This document shows, in pieces, positions 26,962 through 35,287 of a stretch of 64,000 nucleotides of DNA. The stretch lies in contig JAZRXM010000033.1 in the NCBI GenBank assembly GCA_045600205.1, positions 8,292 through 72,291 on the forward strand, in the 5' to 3' direction. Source of the stretch: Firm-04 sp045600205. Its GTDB lineage: Bacteria > Bacillota > Clostridia > Oscillospirales > Ruminococcaceae. Within the stretch, counting starts at the first letter, position 1. Every line of letters begins with the position of its first letter. The notes beneath the pieces are model-generated. The model did no database searches. It had not been told where the DNA came from and saw only the letters and a program-made list of their open reading frames with translations. Both the position numbers and the translations under genes were made by a program.

Positions 26962-28056
26962 ATGAATCGCATTCAGGCACTTTGCGGAGTCCTGCGAAAC
27001 GCGGAAGCGGATGCGATGCTGCTGACAGGAGAAGTCAATCTTGTCTATGCCACATCCGTTACGAATCTGGAGGGAAGCTGCCTGCTTTTCCCCGATGATA
27101 CCGCTGTTTTCATCACGGACGGACGTTATATTGAAGTCGCGGAGCAACTGTTGATTCCGCAGGGCTTTACCATACGCCTGCGCACCGCTGAACTGAACAG
27201 CATGACCATCCAAAAGCTTTTGCTGGAGGAGCATGGCGCAAAAAAACTGCTCTATGAGGATGATGTGCTGACGGTTCGGCAGTATCAAAGCATGATGAAA
27301 GTCTTTGAGGGCTTTGAACTGATGCCGATTCGCGACCGCATTTCCAATTTACGTGCGTGCAAATCGACGGAAGAACTGGGCTATATTGAACAGGCACAGC
27401 GCATTGCTGAGGACGCTTTTGCTGAACTGCTCCCGTGGCTGAAAATCGGCGTGACCGAAAAAGAAGCCGCCGCACGCCTGAATTATCTCATGGCGATGCG
27501 CGGCAGCGAGAAACCTTCCTTCGATACCATTCTGCTTTTTGGCGAAAATACGAGTAAACCGCATGGTGTTCCCTCCGATCGCAAATTACAGGCAGGAGAT
27601 TTCATCACAGCGGATTTCGGCGCGGTCTATCACGGCTATCATTCGGATATGACACGAACATTTGCCTGCGGCTCGGTGACGGACGAAATGCGCCGTGTAT
27701 ACGACACCGTTCTTGCTGCGCAGAAAGCCGCTGCGGAAGTAGCCCGTGAGGGCATTCCATGCTGCGAAATGCACAAAGCTGCCGCAAATGTCATTGATGC
27801 GGCAGGTTACGGCGGCTATTTTACGCACGCATTGGGGCACAGCGTCGGCTTGGAGATTCACGAATCCCCCGCAGCTGCTCCTTCTTGTTCGGTACCGCTG
27901 CAAAACGGCGTTGTAATGACCAACGAACCCGGTATTTACATTGCGGGAAAATTCGGTGTGCGCATAGAAGATATGCTGGTAATTGACGGCAACACGCCCC
28001 GCAACCTGACAAATACTCCGAAAGAACTGCTGGTTCTGTCAGTCACAAATATCTGA
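26962..28056 (+). CDS. M24 family Xaa-Pro aminopeptidase
   Basis: 364 residues. A creatinase-like N-terminal domain (1-130) precedes the pita-bread catalytic domain. The five metal ligands are visible: Asp in ITADFGAVYHGYHSDMTR (two), His in ALGHSVGLEIHE, Glu in TNEPGIYI and Glu in VRIEDML. The enzyme removes N-terminal residues before proline using two Mn or Co ions. AAAGGAG is upstream and the gene follows the aminotransferase by 12 bases. No efp gene follows, although this pair is frequent in Firmicutes. Confidence 0.93.
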   Translation: MNRIQALCGVLRNAEADAMLLTGEVNLVYATSVTNLEGSCLLFPDDTAVFITDGRYIEVAEQLLIPQGFTIRLRTAELNSMTIQKLLLEEHGAKKLLYEDDVLTVRQYQSMMKVFEGFELMPIRDRISNLRACKSTEELGYIEQAQRIAEDAFAELLPWLKIGVTEKEAAARLNYLMAMRGSEKPSFDTILLFGENTSKPHGVPSDRKLQAGDFITADFGAVYHGYHSDMTRTFACGSVTDEMRRVYDTVLAAQKAAAEVAREGIPCCEMHKAAANVIDAAGYGGYFTHALGHSVGLEIHESPAAAPSCSVPLQNGVVMTNEPGIYIAGKFGVRIEDMLVIDGNTPRNLTNTPKELLVLSVTNI

Positions 28057-28401
28057 TAATACAACTGCCCGCGACAAACAGCGTATTCCCAAGGATGTAC
28101 ACCGTGCATCGTTTGGATGCCAACATTTTCTCAGGGAACTTATGCCCCGGACAGGCGGTACATTTGTGCTCCCCCTTGTGATAGAATTTGACATTCAGAA
28201 AGGTAGTATAGAATGGGAATATAAAAATCATGACGCAAATCACTCCATCCGTCACATAACATCAAGTCAGGCTGAACAGATAGTCTTCCAGCGGATTCGG
28301 AAGCACCTTATATTTTGATTTTTTCCTAGGCACCCCTCACTTCCCCCAATTATCACTCCGAAACGCATTTTTTCGTTCCTGAGAATTGCATCATGAAAAC
28401 G
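28057..28401. other. Gene-free stretch between the peptidase and the tRNAs
   Basis: About 345 bases. The minus strand has a 70-codon open frame (28043-28255) with a KCTACPGHKFP cysteine motif and a hydrophobic end, which overlaps the peptidase stop and has no ribosome site; it could be a decayed zinc-ribbon membrane protein, but I do not call it. No terminator hairpin directly behind the peptidase gene was found. Confidence 0.5.
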
Positions 28402-28444
28402 AAAAAGCACCATAGATACGTCATTACAAACGAATCTATGGTGC
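28402..28444 (-). terminator. Terminator of the tRNA unit
   Basis: On the minus strand GCACCATAGAT and ATCTATGGTGC form an 11-pair stem followed by TTTTTC. Confidence 0.88.
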
Positions 28445-28454
28445 TTCATTGGTA

Positions 28455-28543
28455 CGGAAAGAGAGGGATTCGAACCCTCGAGACGCTATTAACGCCTACA
28501 CGATTTCCAGTCGTGCGCCTTCGACCAGCTCAGCCATCTTTCC
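28455..28543 (-). tRNA. tRNA-Ser (GGA)
   Basis: 89 bases with a seven-pair acceptor stem (GGAAAGA/TCTTTCC), a long class II variable arm, T-loop TTCGAAT and anticodon loop CTGGAAA, anticodon GGA. CCA is not encoded. Transcribed after tRNA-Leu from the same promoter. Confidence 0.95.
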
Positions 28544-28589
28544 ATATGTGAAATGCGGTCAACAAATCACAAGCTGTATATGAAATTGT

Positions 28590-28672
28590 TGGTGCGAGTG
28601 ACGGGACTTGAACCCGTACGCCGAAGCACACGCCCCTCAAACGTGCCTGTCTGCCAATTCCAGCACACTCGC
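28590..28672 (-). tRNA. tRNA-Leu (GAG)
   Basis: 83 bases including an encoded CCA. Acceptor GCGAGTG/CACTCGC, long class II variable arm, T-loop TTCAAGT, anticodon loop TTGAGGG with anticodon GAG. Confidence 0.95.
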
Positions 28673-28687
28673 ATCGAGTACTTGACT

Positions 28688-28716
28688 ATTATATCAAAAT
28701 GGGGATAAAAAGTCAA
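28688..28716 (-). promoter_or_regulatory. Promoter of the tRNA-Leu/tRNA-Ser unit
   Basis: Minus strand TTGACT (28716-28711) and TATAAT (28693-28688), 17-base spacer, 16 bases before the first tRNA base. Confidence 0.85.
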
Positions 28717-28794
28717 GGGGATTTTTGCATTTTCTAGGAATTCGGCGATTTATACAAATTCCTTGCAAAAGTCCCCTTGTATTAGATCATCGTT

Positions 28795-29946
28795 TCACGC
28801 CAACAGATAGCGTTTCAGCATAGCAAAATCCACCGCAGTCAGCTTATGATTGTAATCCAGATCCGCAGCTTTACCCTGCTTTGTGTTGAGCTCTGCATTC
28901 CCAAGGAGGTATTTCGACAACAGAACGGCATCAGCAATTTCAACTGCTCCATTCAGGTCCACATCGCCCATGAGAACATTTTGATCCACTTCCGGGGTCG
29001 TAACATTTGTGGTTGTTGTGGTGATCGCCACAGTCGTGGTGGTCGTAGTCATAGGCGGCTCTGTTACGGTAATTTCCCGCAGACTCGGCTGACCATCGCC
29101 CCACCAAGTCCAGGGATCACTGTTGCGGTATTCCTCGATTGCCTGATTGCCCGTCCACGAGAACGCATTGTCGTAAAGATGCCCTTCCTCGTAGTACCAC
29201 TTTGCCTGTGCGATAATCTCATCGGGGTAATTGGCGTAATAGCCGACATTATTCTCGTCGAAATCCGCCCAGCCGGTATTATGACCCTTCAATGCTGCAC
29301 GCACGACCTGATAGCCGGACAGGTTGTAATCCACAATTGCGGAATGCACAAAATGAAGTATTTTTCGGATGCCCATGTGATTCGAAATGATCGCGTCATA
29401 GAAAGTGGATTCGCTGAGCGAATACTGGAACATTTCAGGAACATCTTCCTCTTTCATAAAGGTCGGGTCGCAGTCCGCAAACGCGGTAACTGCCGTCTGC
29501 AAGGTACCATAGGCGTGCGCTGAGCTGACGCCGAATCCCTGTGAATACGCCGTTTCAAGATCTGCGCCGTCGCCATTGCCGCCCAGTGTGGATTCTCTCG
29601 TACCAACGCCCAGAAACAGTGCATAGACCTTTTCGCGGTCCTCCTGTCCCAGTCGTACCGTCAGCAGATCCCAGTGCTCGTCAATTTCCTTGTAGAGCGC
29701 ATATTTGACCTCCTGCACGGACATTTTGTGGTTGATTGCGCGAATTTCCTCAGTGGATGCGTCAGCGGGTGTGTTGCGCTCGCCGTAGCCAAACGGGTTT
29801 CCGACGCCCTCAGTCTGTACATCACGGGAAGCGTCATGGGCGATTTCATCCGCAGCGATTGCGGGAAATCCGAAACTGTTTGCGGAAACCGCAAGAATGC
29901 CTGCCGAAATGGCAGCGGTCAATCTGGAAAACAAGTTGTGCCGCAT
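28795..29946 (-). CDS. Secreted protein with C-terminal dockerin, lysozyme/transglycosylase-like
   Basis: 383 residues from ATG 29946 behind GGAGGGGG. A signal peptide ends near residue 32. The central part (about 60-290) contains GVGTRESTLGGNGDGADLETA and SAHAYGTLQTAVTAF, which recalls the Glu-centred site of lysozyme-fold transglycosylases; this is a tentative reading. A Thr-rich linker (TTTTTTVAITTTTT, residues near 300) leads to a full two-repeat type I dockerin: DVDLNGAVEIADAVLLSKYL and DLDYNHKLTAVDFAMLKRYL. The dockerin should plug the protein into a cohesin-bearing scaffoldin. It is a single-gene unit with its own promoter. Confidence 0.88.
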   Translation of the reverse strand: MRHNLFSRLTAAISAGILAVSANSFGFPAIAADEIAHDASRDVQTEGVGNPFGYGERNTPADASTEEIRAINHKMSVQEVKYALYKEIDEHWDLLTVRLGQEDREKVYALFLGVGTRESTLGGNGDGADLETAYSQGFGVSSAHAYGTLQTAVTAFADCDPTFMKEEDVPEMFQYSLSESTFYDAIISNHMGIRKILHFVHSAIVDYNLSGYQVVRAALKGHNTGWADFDENNVGYYANYPDEIIAQAKWYYEEGHLYDNAFSWTGNQAIEEYRNSDPWTWWGDGQPSLREITVTEPPMTTTTTTVAITTTTTNVTTPEVDQNVLMGDVDLNGAVEIADAVLLSKYLLGNAELNTKQGKAADLDYNHKLTAVDFAMLKRYLLA

Positions 29947-29976
29947 AGGGTCCCCCTCCTTTTTCATGTTGCCTAC

Positions 29977-30005
29977 ATTGTAGCACAAAAACGCCCTGCT
30001 GTCAA
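29977..30005 (-). promoter_or_regulatory. Promoter of the dockerin gene
   Basis: Minus strand TTGACA (30005-30000) and TACAAT (29982-29977), 17-base spacer. Confidence 0.85.
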
Positions 30006-30060
30006 TCGGATTTCGCACGATCCCGCAAAACGCAAGCAAATTCGTGTAATTGATTTATGG

Positions 30061-30089
30061 TTGACTTTGCGCACATTATGTGCTATAAT
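30061..30089 (+). promoter_or_regulatory. Promoter of the phosphatase-mnmM-expansin unit
   Basis: TTGACT at 30061-30066, TATAAT at 30084-30089, 17-base spacer with TGC before the -10 box. Confidence 0.85.
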
Positions 30090-30131
30090 ATTGTGTAGTT
30101 ATGACTTTTCAGAAGGGAGGCGTCCGCCGAA

Positions 30132-30842
30132 ATGACATACGTAATGAGCGATTTACACGGCTGTTACGATAAATTCCTGCAAATGCTGGAGCAGATTCAT
30201 TTCACAGAGGAGGACGACCTCTATCTGCTGGGTGATTTCGTAGACCGCGGTGACAAACCGATTCCGCTGCTGTTTGATTGCATGGAACGTATCAATGTGT
30301 ACCCGTTGCTCGGCAATCACGAGGCAATGTTCCGTGGATGTGTTATGGATCTGCCCATCGACGTCACTTTGGATACACTGGACGATTACCTGACCTATCC
30401 GCAGCGCGAACTGTTCGGCACATGGATGCAAAACGGCGGAGAAACCACCTTTTTGCAATTTATGGCACTGTCACCCGAATCGCGTATGGAGTTGCTCGAA
30501 TATATGCGGGAATTCAAGCTGTTTGAAACCTGCGAGGTACGCGGCGTGCCGTTTGTCCTGACCCACAGCGGTCTGGAGGAATTTGACCCCGACCGTCCTC
30601 TTGAAGAATATCCCGCCGATGCATTCCTGAATGCGCGTCCATCGCCAAATGCAAACTTTTACGCTGATAAATTTATGGTGTTCGGACATACCCCGACACT
30701 GACCTACCCCGAATTGCACGGCAAGGCGGAGGTCATTTTCAAGGAAACCTACATCAATGTGGACTGCGGTGCGGTCTTTACCGAATCCGGCGGAAAACTT
30801 GCGTGCCTGTGCCTGGATAATATGGCAGTTTACTACGTATAA
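30132..30842 (+). CDS. PPP-family serine/threonine phosphatase
   Basis: 236 residues. The three metallophosphatase signatures are near the N-terminus: MSDLHGCYDKF (GDxHG variant, residue 5), LLGDFVDRGD (GDxVDRG, about 35) and PLLGNHEAM (GNHE, about 60). A later LTHSG and FGHTPT supply the remaining metal-binding His residues. Bacterial PPP enzymes use two Mn ions to remove phosphate from Ser/Thr or from dinucleotide substrates. The gene opens an operon with mnmM after 14 bases. Confidence 0.94.
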   Translation: MTYVMSDLHGCYDKFLQMLEQIHFTEEDDLYLLGDFVDRGDKPIPLLFDCMERINVYPLLGNHEAMFRGCVMDLPIDVTLDTLDDYLTYPQRELFGTWMQNGGETTFLQFMALSPESRMELLEYMREFKLFETCEVRGVPFVLTHSGLEEFDPDRPLEEYPADAFLNARPSPNANFYADKFMVFGHTPTLTYPELHGKAEVIFKETYINVDCGAVFTESGGKLACLCLDNMAVYYV

Positions 30843-30856
30843 CAAGGAGAAATACC

Positions 30857-31456
30857 ATGTCCGATGCCAAACCGCCGCGTCAGTTGAGCGTTCTGAATCT
30901 TGCACACAAATTCCTGCGCGAGCACGTACAGGCAGGCGACCTTTGCATCGATGCGACCGCGGGCAGAGGCTTTGATACCGCACTGCTCTGTGAACTGGTC
31001 GGGGAAACGGGCAAGGTGCTTGCGTTTGATATCCAACAGCCTGCCGTGGACAGCACCAAGGCTTTGCTGCAAGAAAAAGGCTTCCACAATGCTGAAGTCT
31101 ATCTGGACAGCCACGCCAATCTTCCGCAATACGCGAAAAACGGCACGGTTGCAGCACTTGTATTCAATTTTGGTTGGCTGCCGCGCGGCAGTCACGAGAT
31201 TTTTACCCACGCAGATTCCAGCATTGCGGCACTCACCGCAGGTATGAAGCTGCTTCGGGTCGGCGGCGTCATGTCGCTTTGTGTTTACTACGGCGGCGCA
31301 AACGGCTACTCTGAGCGTGATGCGCTGCTTGAATTTTTCCGCAGCATTGACAGCACTTACTTTACCGTACTGCAATGCCAATTCCCCAATCGTACAGGTG
31401 ACCCGCCCTTTGCAGTGTTCATCACCAAAGACGCACAGCCGCCTGAAACCGCATAA
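30857..31456 (+). CDS. mnmM: tRNA U34 methyltransferase MnmM (YtqB family)
   Basis: 199 residues. The SAM-binding motif I CIDATAGRGFDTALLCEL and VLAFDIQQPAVDST match the YtqB family, whose Bacillus member methylates the wobble uridine side chain to mnm5 (established for YtqB/MnmM). FNFGWLPRGSHE is the family's other conserved stretch. It is a small Rossmann-fold enzyme without an extra RNA-binding domain. AAGGAG lies upstream. Confidence 0.88.
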   Translation: MSDAKPPRQLSVLNLAHKFLREHVQAGDLCIDATAGRGFDTALLCELVGETGKVLAFDIQQPAVDSTKALLQEKGFHNAEVYLDSHANLPQYAKNGTVAALVFNFGWLPRGSHEIFTHADSSIAALTAGMKLLRVGGVMSLCVYYGGANGYSERDALLEFFRSIDSTYFTVLQCQFPNRTGDPPFAVFITKDAQPPETA

Positions 31457-31468
31457 GGAGGCAATCTC

Positions 31469-31735
31469 ATGCGTACCCTGCCGCTGCTTTTGCTGCTTGC
31501 TGAGGAGGAAATGACCAATATCACGCCCTCCCTCACCAAATGGCTGCTGAAATTTCTGCTGGTGTTTGCCGTCATTACGGTCATCGGCTTTCTGACGCCC
31601 GCCATGGCAAAAAAGGTAGACAGCATCCGCGAGCAAACCAAACAAAAGCATCCCGATGACCCAAACAGTCATCTGGTGCGCGGAATTTACGATATGCCGA
31701 CTGACCATGAAAGCGAGGATGAAACATCAGAATGA
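31469..31735 (+). CDS. Small membrane protein
   Basis: 88 residues, ATG seven bases after GGAGG. One clear membrane helix at about 23-46 (TKWLLKFLLVFAVITVIGF) and a charged cytoplasmic tail with many Glu, Asp and Lys. I do not recognise a family. It overlaps the expansin start by four bases and may be cotranslated with it. Confidence 0.75.
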   Translation: MRTLPLLLLLAEEEMTNITPSLTKWLLKFLLVFAVITVIGFLTPAMAKKVDSIREQTKQKHPDDPNSHLVRGIYDMPTDHESEDETSE

Positions 31736-32562
31736 AACGACAGGGCATATTCCTTGGCGTTGCACTCACATTGTTCCTGACAACTCTCTCTGCTGACGCC
31801 TCCACCGTTTACGATATGGACGGTGACGGCACACTGACTACTTTTGACTATATCCTGAAAAAACGTGAATTTATGGAGCAGCCCAATGATACCACCTATG
31901 AGGAACTGCTTTCCCTCGATGATCACCTGCTTGGTCGCAACACCATCCCGTTAGGTGTCAGCGACTGGCTGATTGAACCGATGCATACGGTCCATACGGG
32001 CACCGCAACTTACTACTATCTCGGCACAAAAACTTCGTTCTTTGACCTCAACCATGCACACGAAAAAATGCCCCCTTACCGCTGCGCCATCAACCAGAAA
32101 GATTTTGCCTTACCCTACGCCGCAGGTGCTTATCTGCGGGTGACCACCACAAAAGGGAAAAGCGTGGATGTTTACGTTGTGGATGTTTCAGGACAGAAAT
32201 CGGGCGGCATTGACCTTGATTCTCCGGCATTTCAACAACTTGCATCTTTGAGCACCGGCACCCTGAAAAATGTCAGTTGGGAAATCATTCCTTTCCCGAA
32301 TGATGAGGGAATGTATTACAAATACACTTCCGGTGCGCTGCAAATCCTGTTCCATACATACCCGATCTACAAGCTGGAGGTCATGAATAAAAACGGCGTC
32401 TACCAGACCGTCAGCCGCAACCGCTACGGTATATTTTCCGTTTCCAGCGGCGGTACCAAATGTTTCCGCATCACCGATATCTACGGTCATGTGGTCACGG
32501 ATACGGTCACCCTCACCAGCGGACAGACCACCGTCGGTTCTGTGAATTTTCCTGTATCATAA
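31732..32562 (+). CDS. Expansin-like protein with N-terminal half-dockerin
   Basis: 276 residues with a signal peptide to about residue 23. Directly after it lies one calcium loop, DMDGDGTLTTFDYILKKREF, with only a degenerate second repeat (LLSLDDHLLGR). Residues 90-190 match the double-psi beta-barrel of bacterial expansin EXLX/YoaJ (TGTATYYYLGTK, catalytic-like Asp in YVVDVSGQ at 151, GIDLDSPAFQQL). Residues 195-276 match the CBM63-like second domain (YPIYKLEVM, FRITDIYGHVVTDT). The two adjacent Trp of the YoaJ cellulose platform are not conserved here, while the later Tyr is. Expansins loosen cellulose-glycan contacts without hydrolysis. Confidence 0.86.
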   Translation: MKRQGIFLGVALTLFLTTLSADASTVYDMDGDGTLTTFDYILKKREFMEQPNDTTYEELLSLDDHLLGRNTIPLGVSDWLIEPMHTVHTGTATYYYLGTKTSFFDLNHAHEKMPPYRCAINQKDFALPYAAGAYLRVTTTKGKSVDVYVVDVSGQKSGGIDLDSPAFQQLASLSTGTLKNVSWEIIPFPNDEGMYYKYTSGALQILFHTYPIYKLEVMNKNGVYQTVSRNRYGIFSVSSGGTKCFRITDIYGHVVTDTVTLTSGQTTVGSVNFPVS

Positions 32563-32564
32563 AC

Positions 32565-32598
32565 AAAAGCACTTCGGTTTTTGACCGAGGTGCTTTTT
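32565..32598 (+). terminator. Terminator after the expansin gene
   Basis: AAAGCACTTCGGT and ACCGAGGTGCTTT pair across a short T-rich loop, followed by a T run. Confidence 0.9.
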
Positions 32599-32599
32599 G

Positions 32600-32807
32600 C
32601 TTTACGACTTTGAAATTTAGTTTTTCTCCGGACCTTCGACAGGATGGCGGGAACCCTTTCATAGGGTTCCCGTACCCTCCTGATTTGTTGGACGAATAGG
32701 ATGTTACGCGCTCTGCGGAGCGTGACCAAAGGCGACGTCTCCGGATTCTGCGATTTTTTGAAAAAATCGAGTAAAACTTTTGGGATGGATGCCTTACAAT
32801 TCTGTCG
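32600..32807. repeat. Non-coding block with three short palindromes
   Basis: No gene. Three perfect or near-perfect palindromes follow one another: 32648-32672 (ten-pair stem CGGGAACCCT), 32707-32724 (CGCTC/GAGCG) and 32751-32769 (CGATTTTTT/AAAAAATCG). None has a clean T run on either strand, so they are not ordinary terminators. The block lies between two convergent units and looks like a REP-type repeat or a small structured RNA. Confidence 0.5.
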
Positions 32808-35258
32808 CTACTTCTTCTTTGCTTCCTTTTTCAGACGTTTCTGCCACTCTTTCCAAGCCGCACGCAGCTGACAATAACACGCAAAGACCGCATCCGCCAT
32901 TTCCGTCGTGCATCCCTGCCCGTAGACTGCCTGCTCCACACCCTGCATCAGCGGTGTGGTATCACATTGCAGCTTTTCCGCCATTTCTCCGCATAGTACA
33001 CGCGCAGTCACGGCAGGATCAGCGTCCCATTGTTTCCGTAAACGTGCAAATGCCGCTTCAATCGCTTTTCCGTCACGGCGATTCAGATAACGGCGTCGGA
33101 AAATCTTCTCCTGTACCGCAGGCACCACAAAATAGAATGCCAACAATATCAGTACGCCGCCAATCAGCAGGAAAATGCCCGTGAATTGCAGCGCTGCCAA
33201 CACGCCTTCATTGTCCCCCCGCACCCGAGAACTGTAATCAGGTGCAGTGGCATCAATGGAAAACCAACCATAGCCTGCCAGATAGACCTCCACAAAAGCG
33301 TGCGCGTGGCTGGTACGGATAATATAATTTCCTGCGCCGCTCGTAATGGAATTATCAGGTTCTTGCAGAGAATAGCCCTCCACATAGCGCGTAATCAGAC
33401 CAGCACTGCGGCACAGTTCCGCCATAGCACTTGCAAACTGATAGCAAACGCCGTGTTTGGACTCAAACAGGAATGTTTCCACATTCGCGCCCTGCCCGCG
33501 TACATAATCCAGATCATAAATGTACTCACCGCCGACCAGATATTTTGCAATCGCGATTGCTTTGTCGTAATCGGTGGTACAGCCCTCTGTCAGTGTCGCC
33601 GCAAGCTGCCGCACACTTTCAGGCGTTTCGTAGTTTGCATGAATCGCAGCCGCATACTGCTCTGCCATATAATAATCTGCAATCATATTGCTCCAAAGCG
33701 GTGCGGTCTCCGCTGTCAGATACGGCTGCATATCGAGCAGTATTTCCGAACAGTTTTGCATGGAAACCGTATGCAGAATATGCTGTATTTCAGGGGTCTG
33801 GGAGATTGCATCACTCAGATAACGCATGGAATATCGCTCACGGAACACACGCTCAGGACGTTCACGATAGAGAATTTTGCTCCAGTTCTGCATGACTTGT
33901 GCGGTCGCTCCGAGCCTGTAGGTCTGGTTGGGCGCCATATAGATCGTGCCGTTAAACGTAGAACATTCCAGAGAAAGATCGTGCTCATACTGCTCAGACA
34001 GCAAATTGGTGGCAGTCAGCGGCGTGAGTCCCCATTTTTCTGCAAATTCGGGCGATGCCTGTGCAACCGATTTCAGCAGCAGGTACTCATCATAGGCGGT
34101 AGGCAGAGTGATCTCACAGGAGAACAAATTACCGTCATTCGTATTTTTTTCTCCCGTCAAATCATAGTCGTTATAATTCAGCACTGTCTGATATTTATGC
34201 AGGGTATCCGCATTCACGTTCAGCTTGCCGTCAAAGTCAGCTTCTGCGGTCCATGAATCGCTGTCGTAGTGATAGTGAGAAAGCGTGGCACGCCGCAAAT
34301 TGACGGGACTATCCGTTTCCGCATAGAACAACACCTGCGAGGTACGAATCAAAGCATCTGTACCGCCATCCGATTCCTCCTCAAAACCGTTGACTGCATT
34401 GAGCAGGAAATCTGTAAATGCTGCCATATTGATCAAGCCCTCGATGTAGCTTCTATCCTCACGGACAACGGGCTTCGGCACTGCCAGCACCACAATACAG
34501 GCTGCGCAAAGGAACACTGCGCCTGCACGCCAACCTGCACCATCCGAAAGTTCAGGGCTTTCCTTGGTGTGTGTCGTACCTGTCACTGCCGTCATCGGGT
34601 AGCTGCGCTGATCCTTGTCGTAGTAGTGGATCACATCAGGGTCATCGGCGTGCAGTTGACGGCAAAACAGCATGACCGCAAAATAGCACGCAAACAAAAT
34701 GATAATGCACAAAATCGGCATATCCTCTGCCTCTTTTGCGTAGATCGCAAAGGGAAAACAGAGAATCGAAAAGGACATCAGCACGCGATACTGCACAAAG
34801 GTGAAGTAATAAGTCGCAAAGCCGATAAAGAATGAAAACAGTATCAGAAGTGCAATGGTATAAGGTCCGTAAAAGGCATCCACTACCGACTGCGGCGTCA
34901 GGAACCAAATATAGAAATCAATGTTCCGCGTGACGCCTTCCGGCAGGAAATAGTTGTTAAAGATCTCAGGTTCCTGTCCGATTTTAATGAATACAAATGC
35001 CACTGCCAGCGTAGCAAAGCCCGCCAGAACAAACGCAATACCGCCCAACAGATGATGCTTGTCCACAAACTCACACAATTTGAATACGGCAAGTTCCATG
35101 AAAAATATCAGCACGATCCAGATGGGGGTCCATGCTGCGTTGAAGTGGTACATAATTGCGGTCATAACCGTAATAGCGTAAAGCAGCGGCAACCGTTTTG
35201 CCTTGAGCAGCCAGTTGATGAAACGGTTATCCATGATCCGCTGAAAAACTGCGGACAT
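32808..35258 (-). CDS. Membrane transglutaminase-like protein (TgpA/DUF3488 type)
   Basis: 816 residues from ATG 35258, seven bases after GGAGG; ATG 35264 touches the site. About six membrane helices fill residues 20-210, another lies near 255, and a last one at about 695-720. The outside part has a transglutaminase-like triad: Cys in SKHGVCYQFASAMAELC (about 575), His in SHAHAFVEV and Asp in WFSIDATAPD. Such proteins accompany MoxR and DUF58 proteins; most are thought to act as proteases or scaffolds in envelope assembly. No substrate is known. Confidence 0.92.
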   Translation of the reverse strand: MSAVFQRIMDNRFINWLLKAKRLPLLYAITVMTAIMYHFNAAWTPIWIVLIFFMELAVFKLCEFVDKHHLLGGIAFVLAGFATLAVAFVFIKIGQEPEIFNNYFLPEGVTRNIDFYIWFLTPQSVVDAFYGPYTIALLILFSFFIGFATYYFTFVQYRVLMSFSILCFPFAIYAKEAEDMPILCIIILFACYFAVMLFCRQLHADDPDVIHYYDKDQRSYPMTAVTGTTHTKESPELSDGAGWRAGAVFLCAACIVVLAVPKPVVREDRSYIEGLINMAAFTDFLLNAVNGFEEESDGGTDALIRTSQVLFYAETDSPVNLRRATLSHYHYDSDSWTAEADFDGKLNVNADTLHKYQTVLNYNDYDLTGEKNTNDGNLFSCEITLPTAYDEYLLLKSVAQASPEFAEKWGLTPLTATNLLSEQYEHDLSLECSTFNGTIYMAPNQTYRLGATAQVMQNWSKILYRERPERVFRERYSMRYLSDAISQTPEIQHILHTVSMQNCSEILLDMQPYLTAETAPLWSNMIADYYMAEQYAAAIHANYETPESVRQLAATLTEGCTTDYDKAIAIAKYLVGGEYIYDLDYVRGQGANVETFLFESKHGVCYQFASAMAELCRSAGLITRYVEGYSLQEPDNSITSGAGNYIIRTSHAHAFVEVYLAGYGWFSIDATAPDYSSRVRGDNEGVLAALQFTGIFLLIGGVLILLAFYFVVPAVQEKIFRRRYLNRRDGKAIEAAFARLRKQWDADPAVTARVLCGEMAEKLQCDTTPLMQGVEQAVYGQGCTTEMADAVFACYCQLRAAWKEWQKRLKKEAKKK

Positions 35259-35287
35259 ATCCATCCCTCCTCTCCGAGAGAGTGTGG

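Noticed and set aside
28043..28255. 70-codon minus-strand frame with a CxxC-like motif
   Set aside because: No ribosome site and overlap with the peptidase stop; kept only as a remark on the gene-free stretch.
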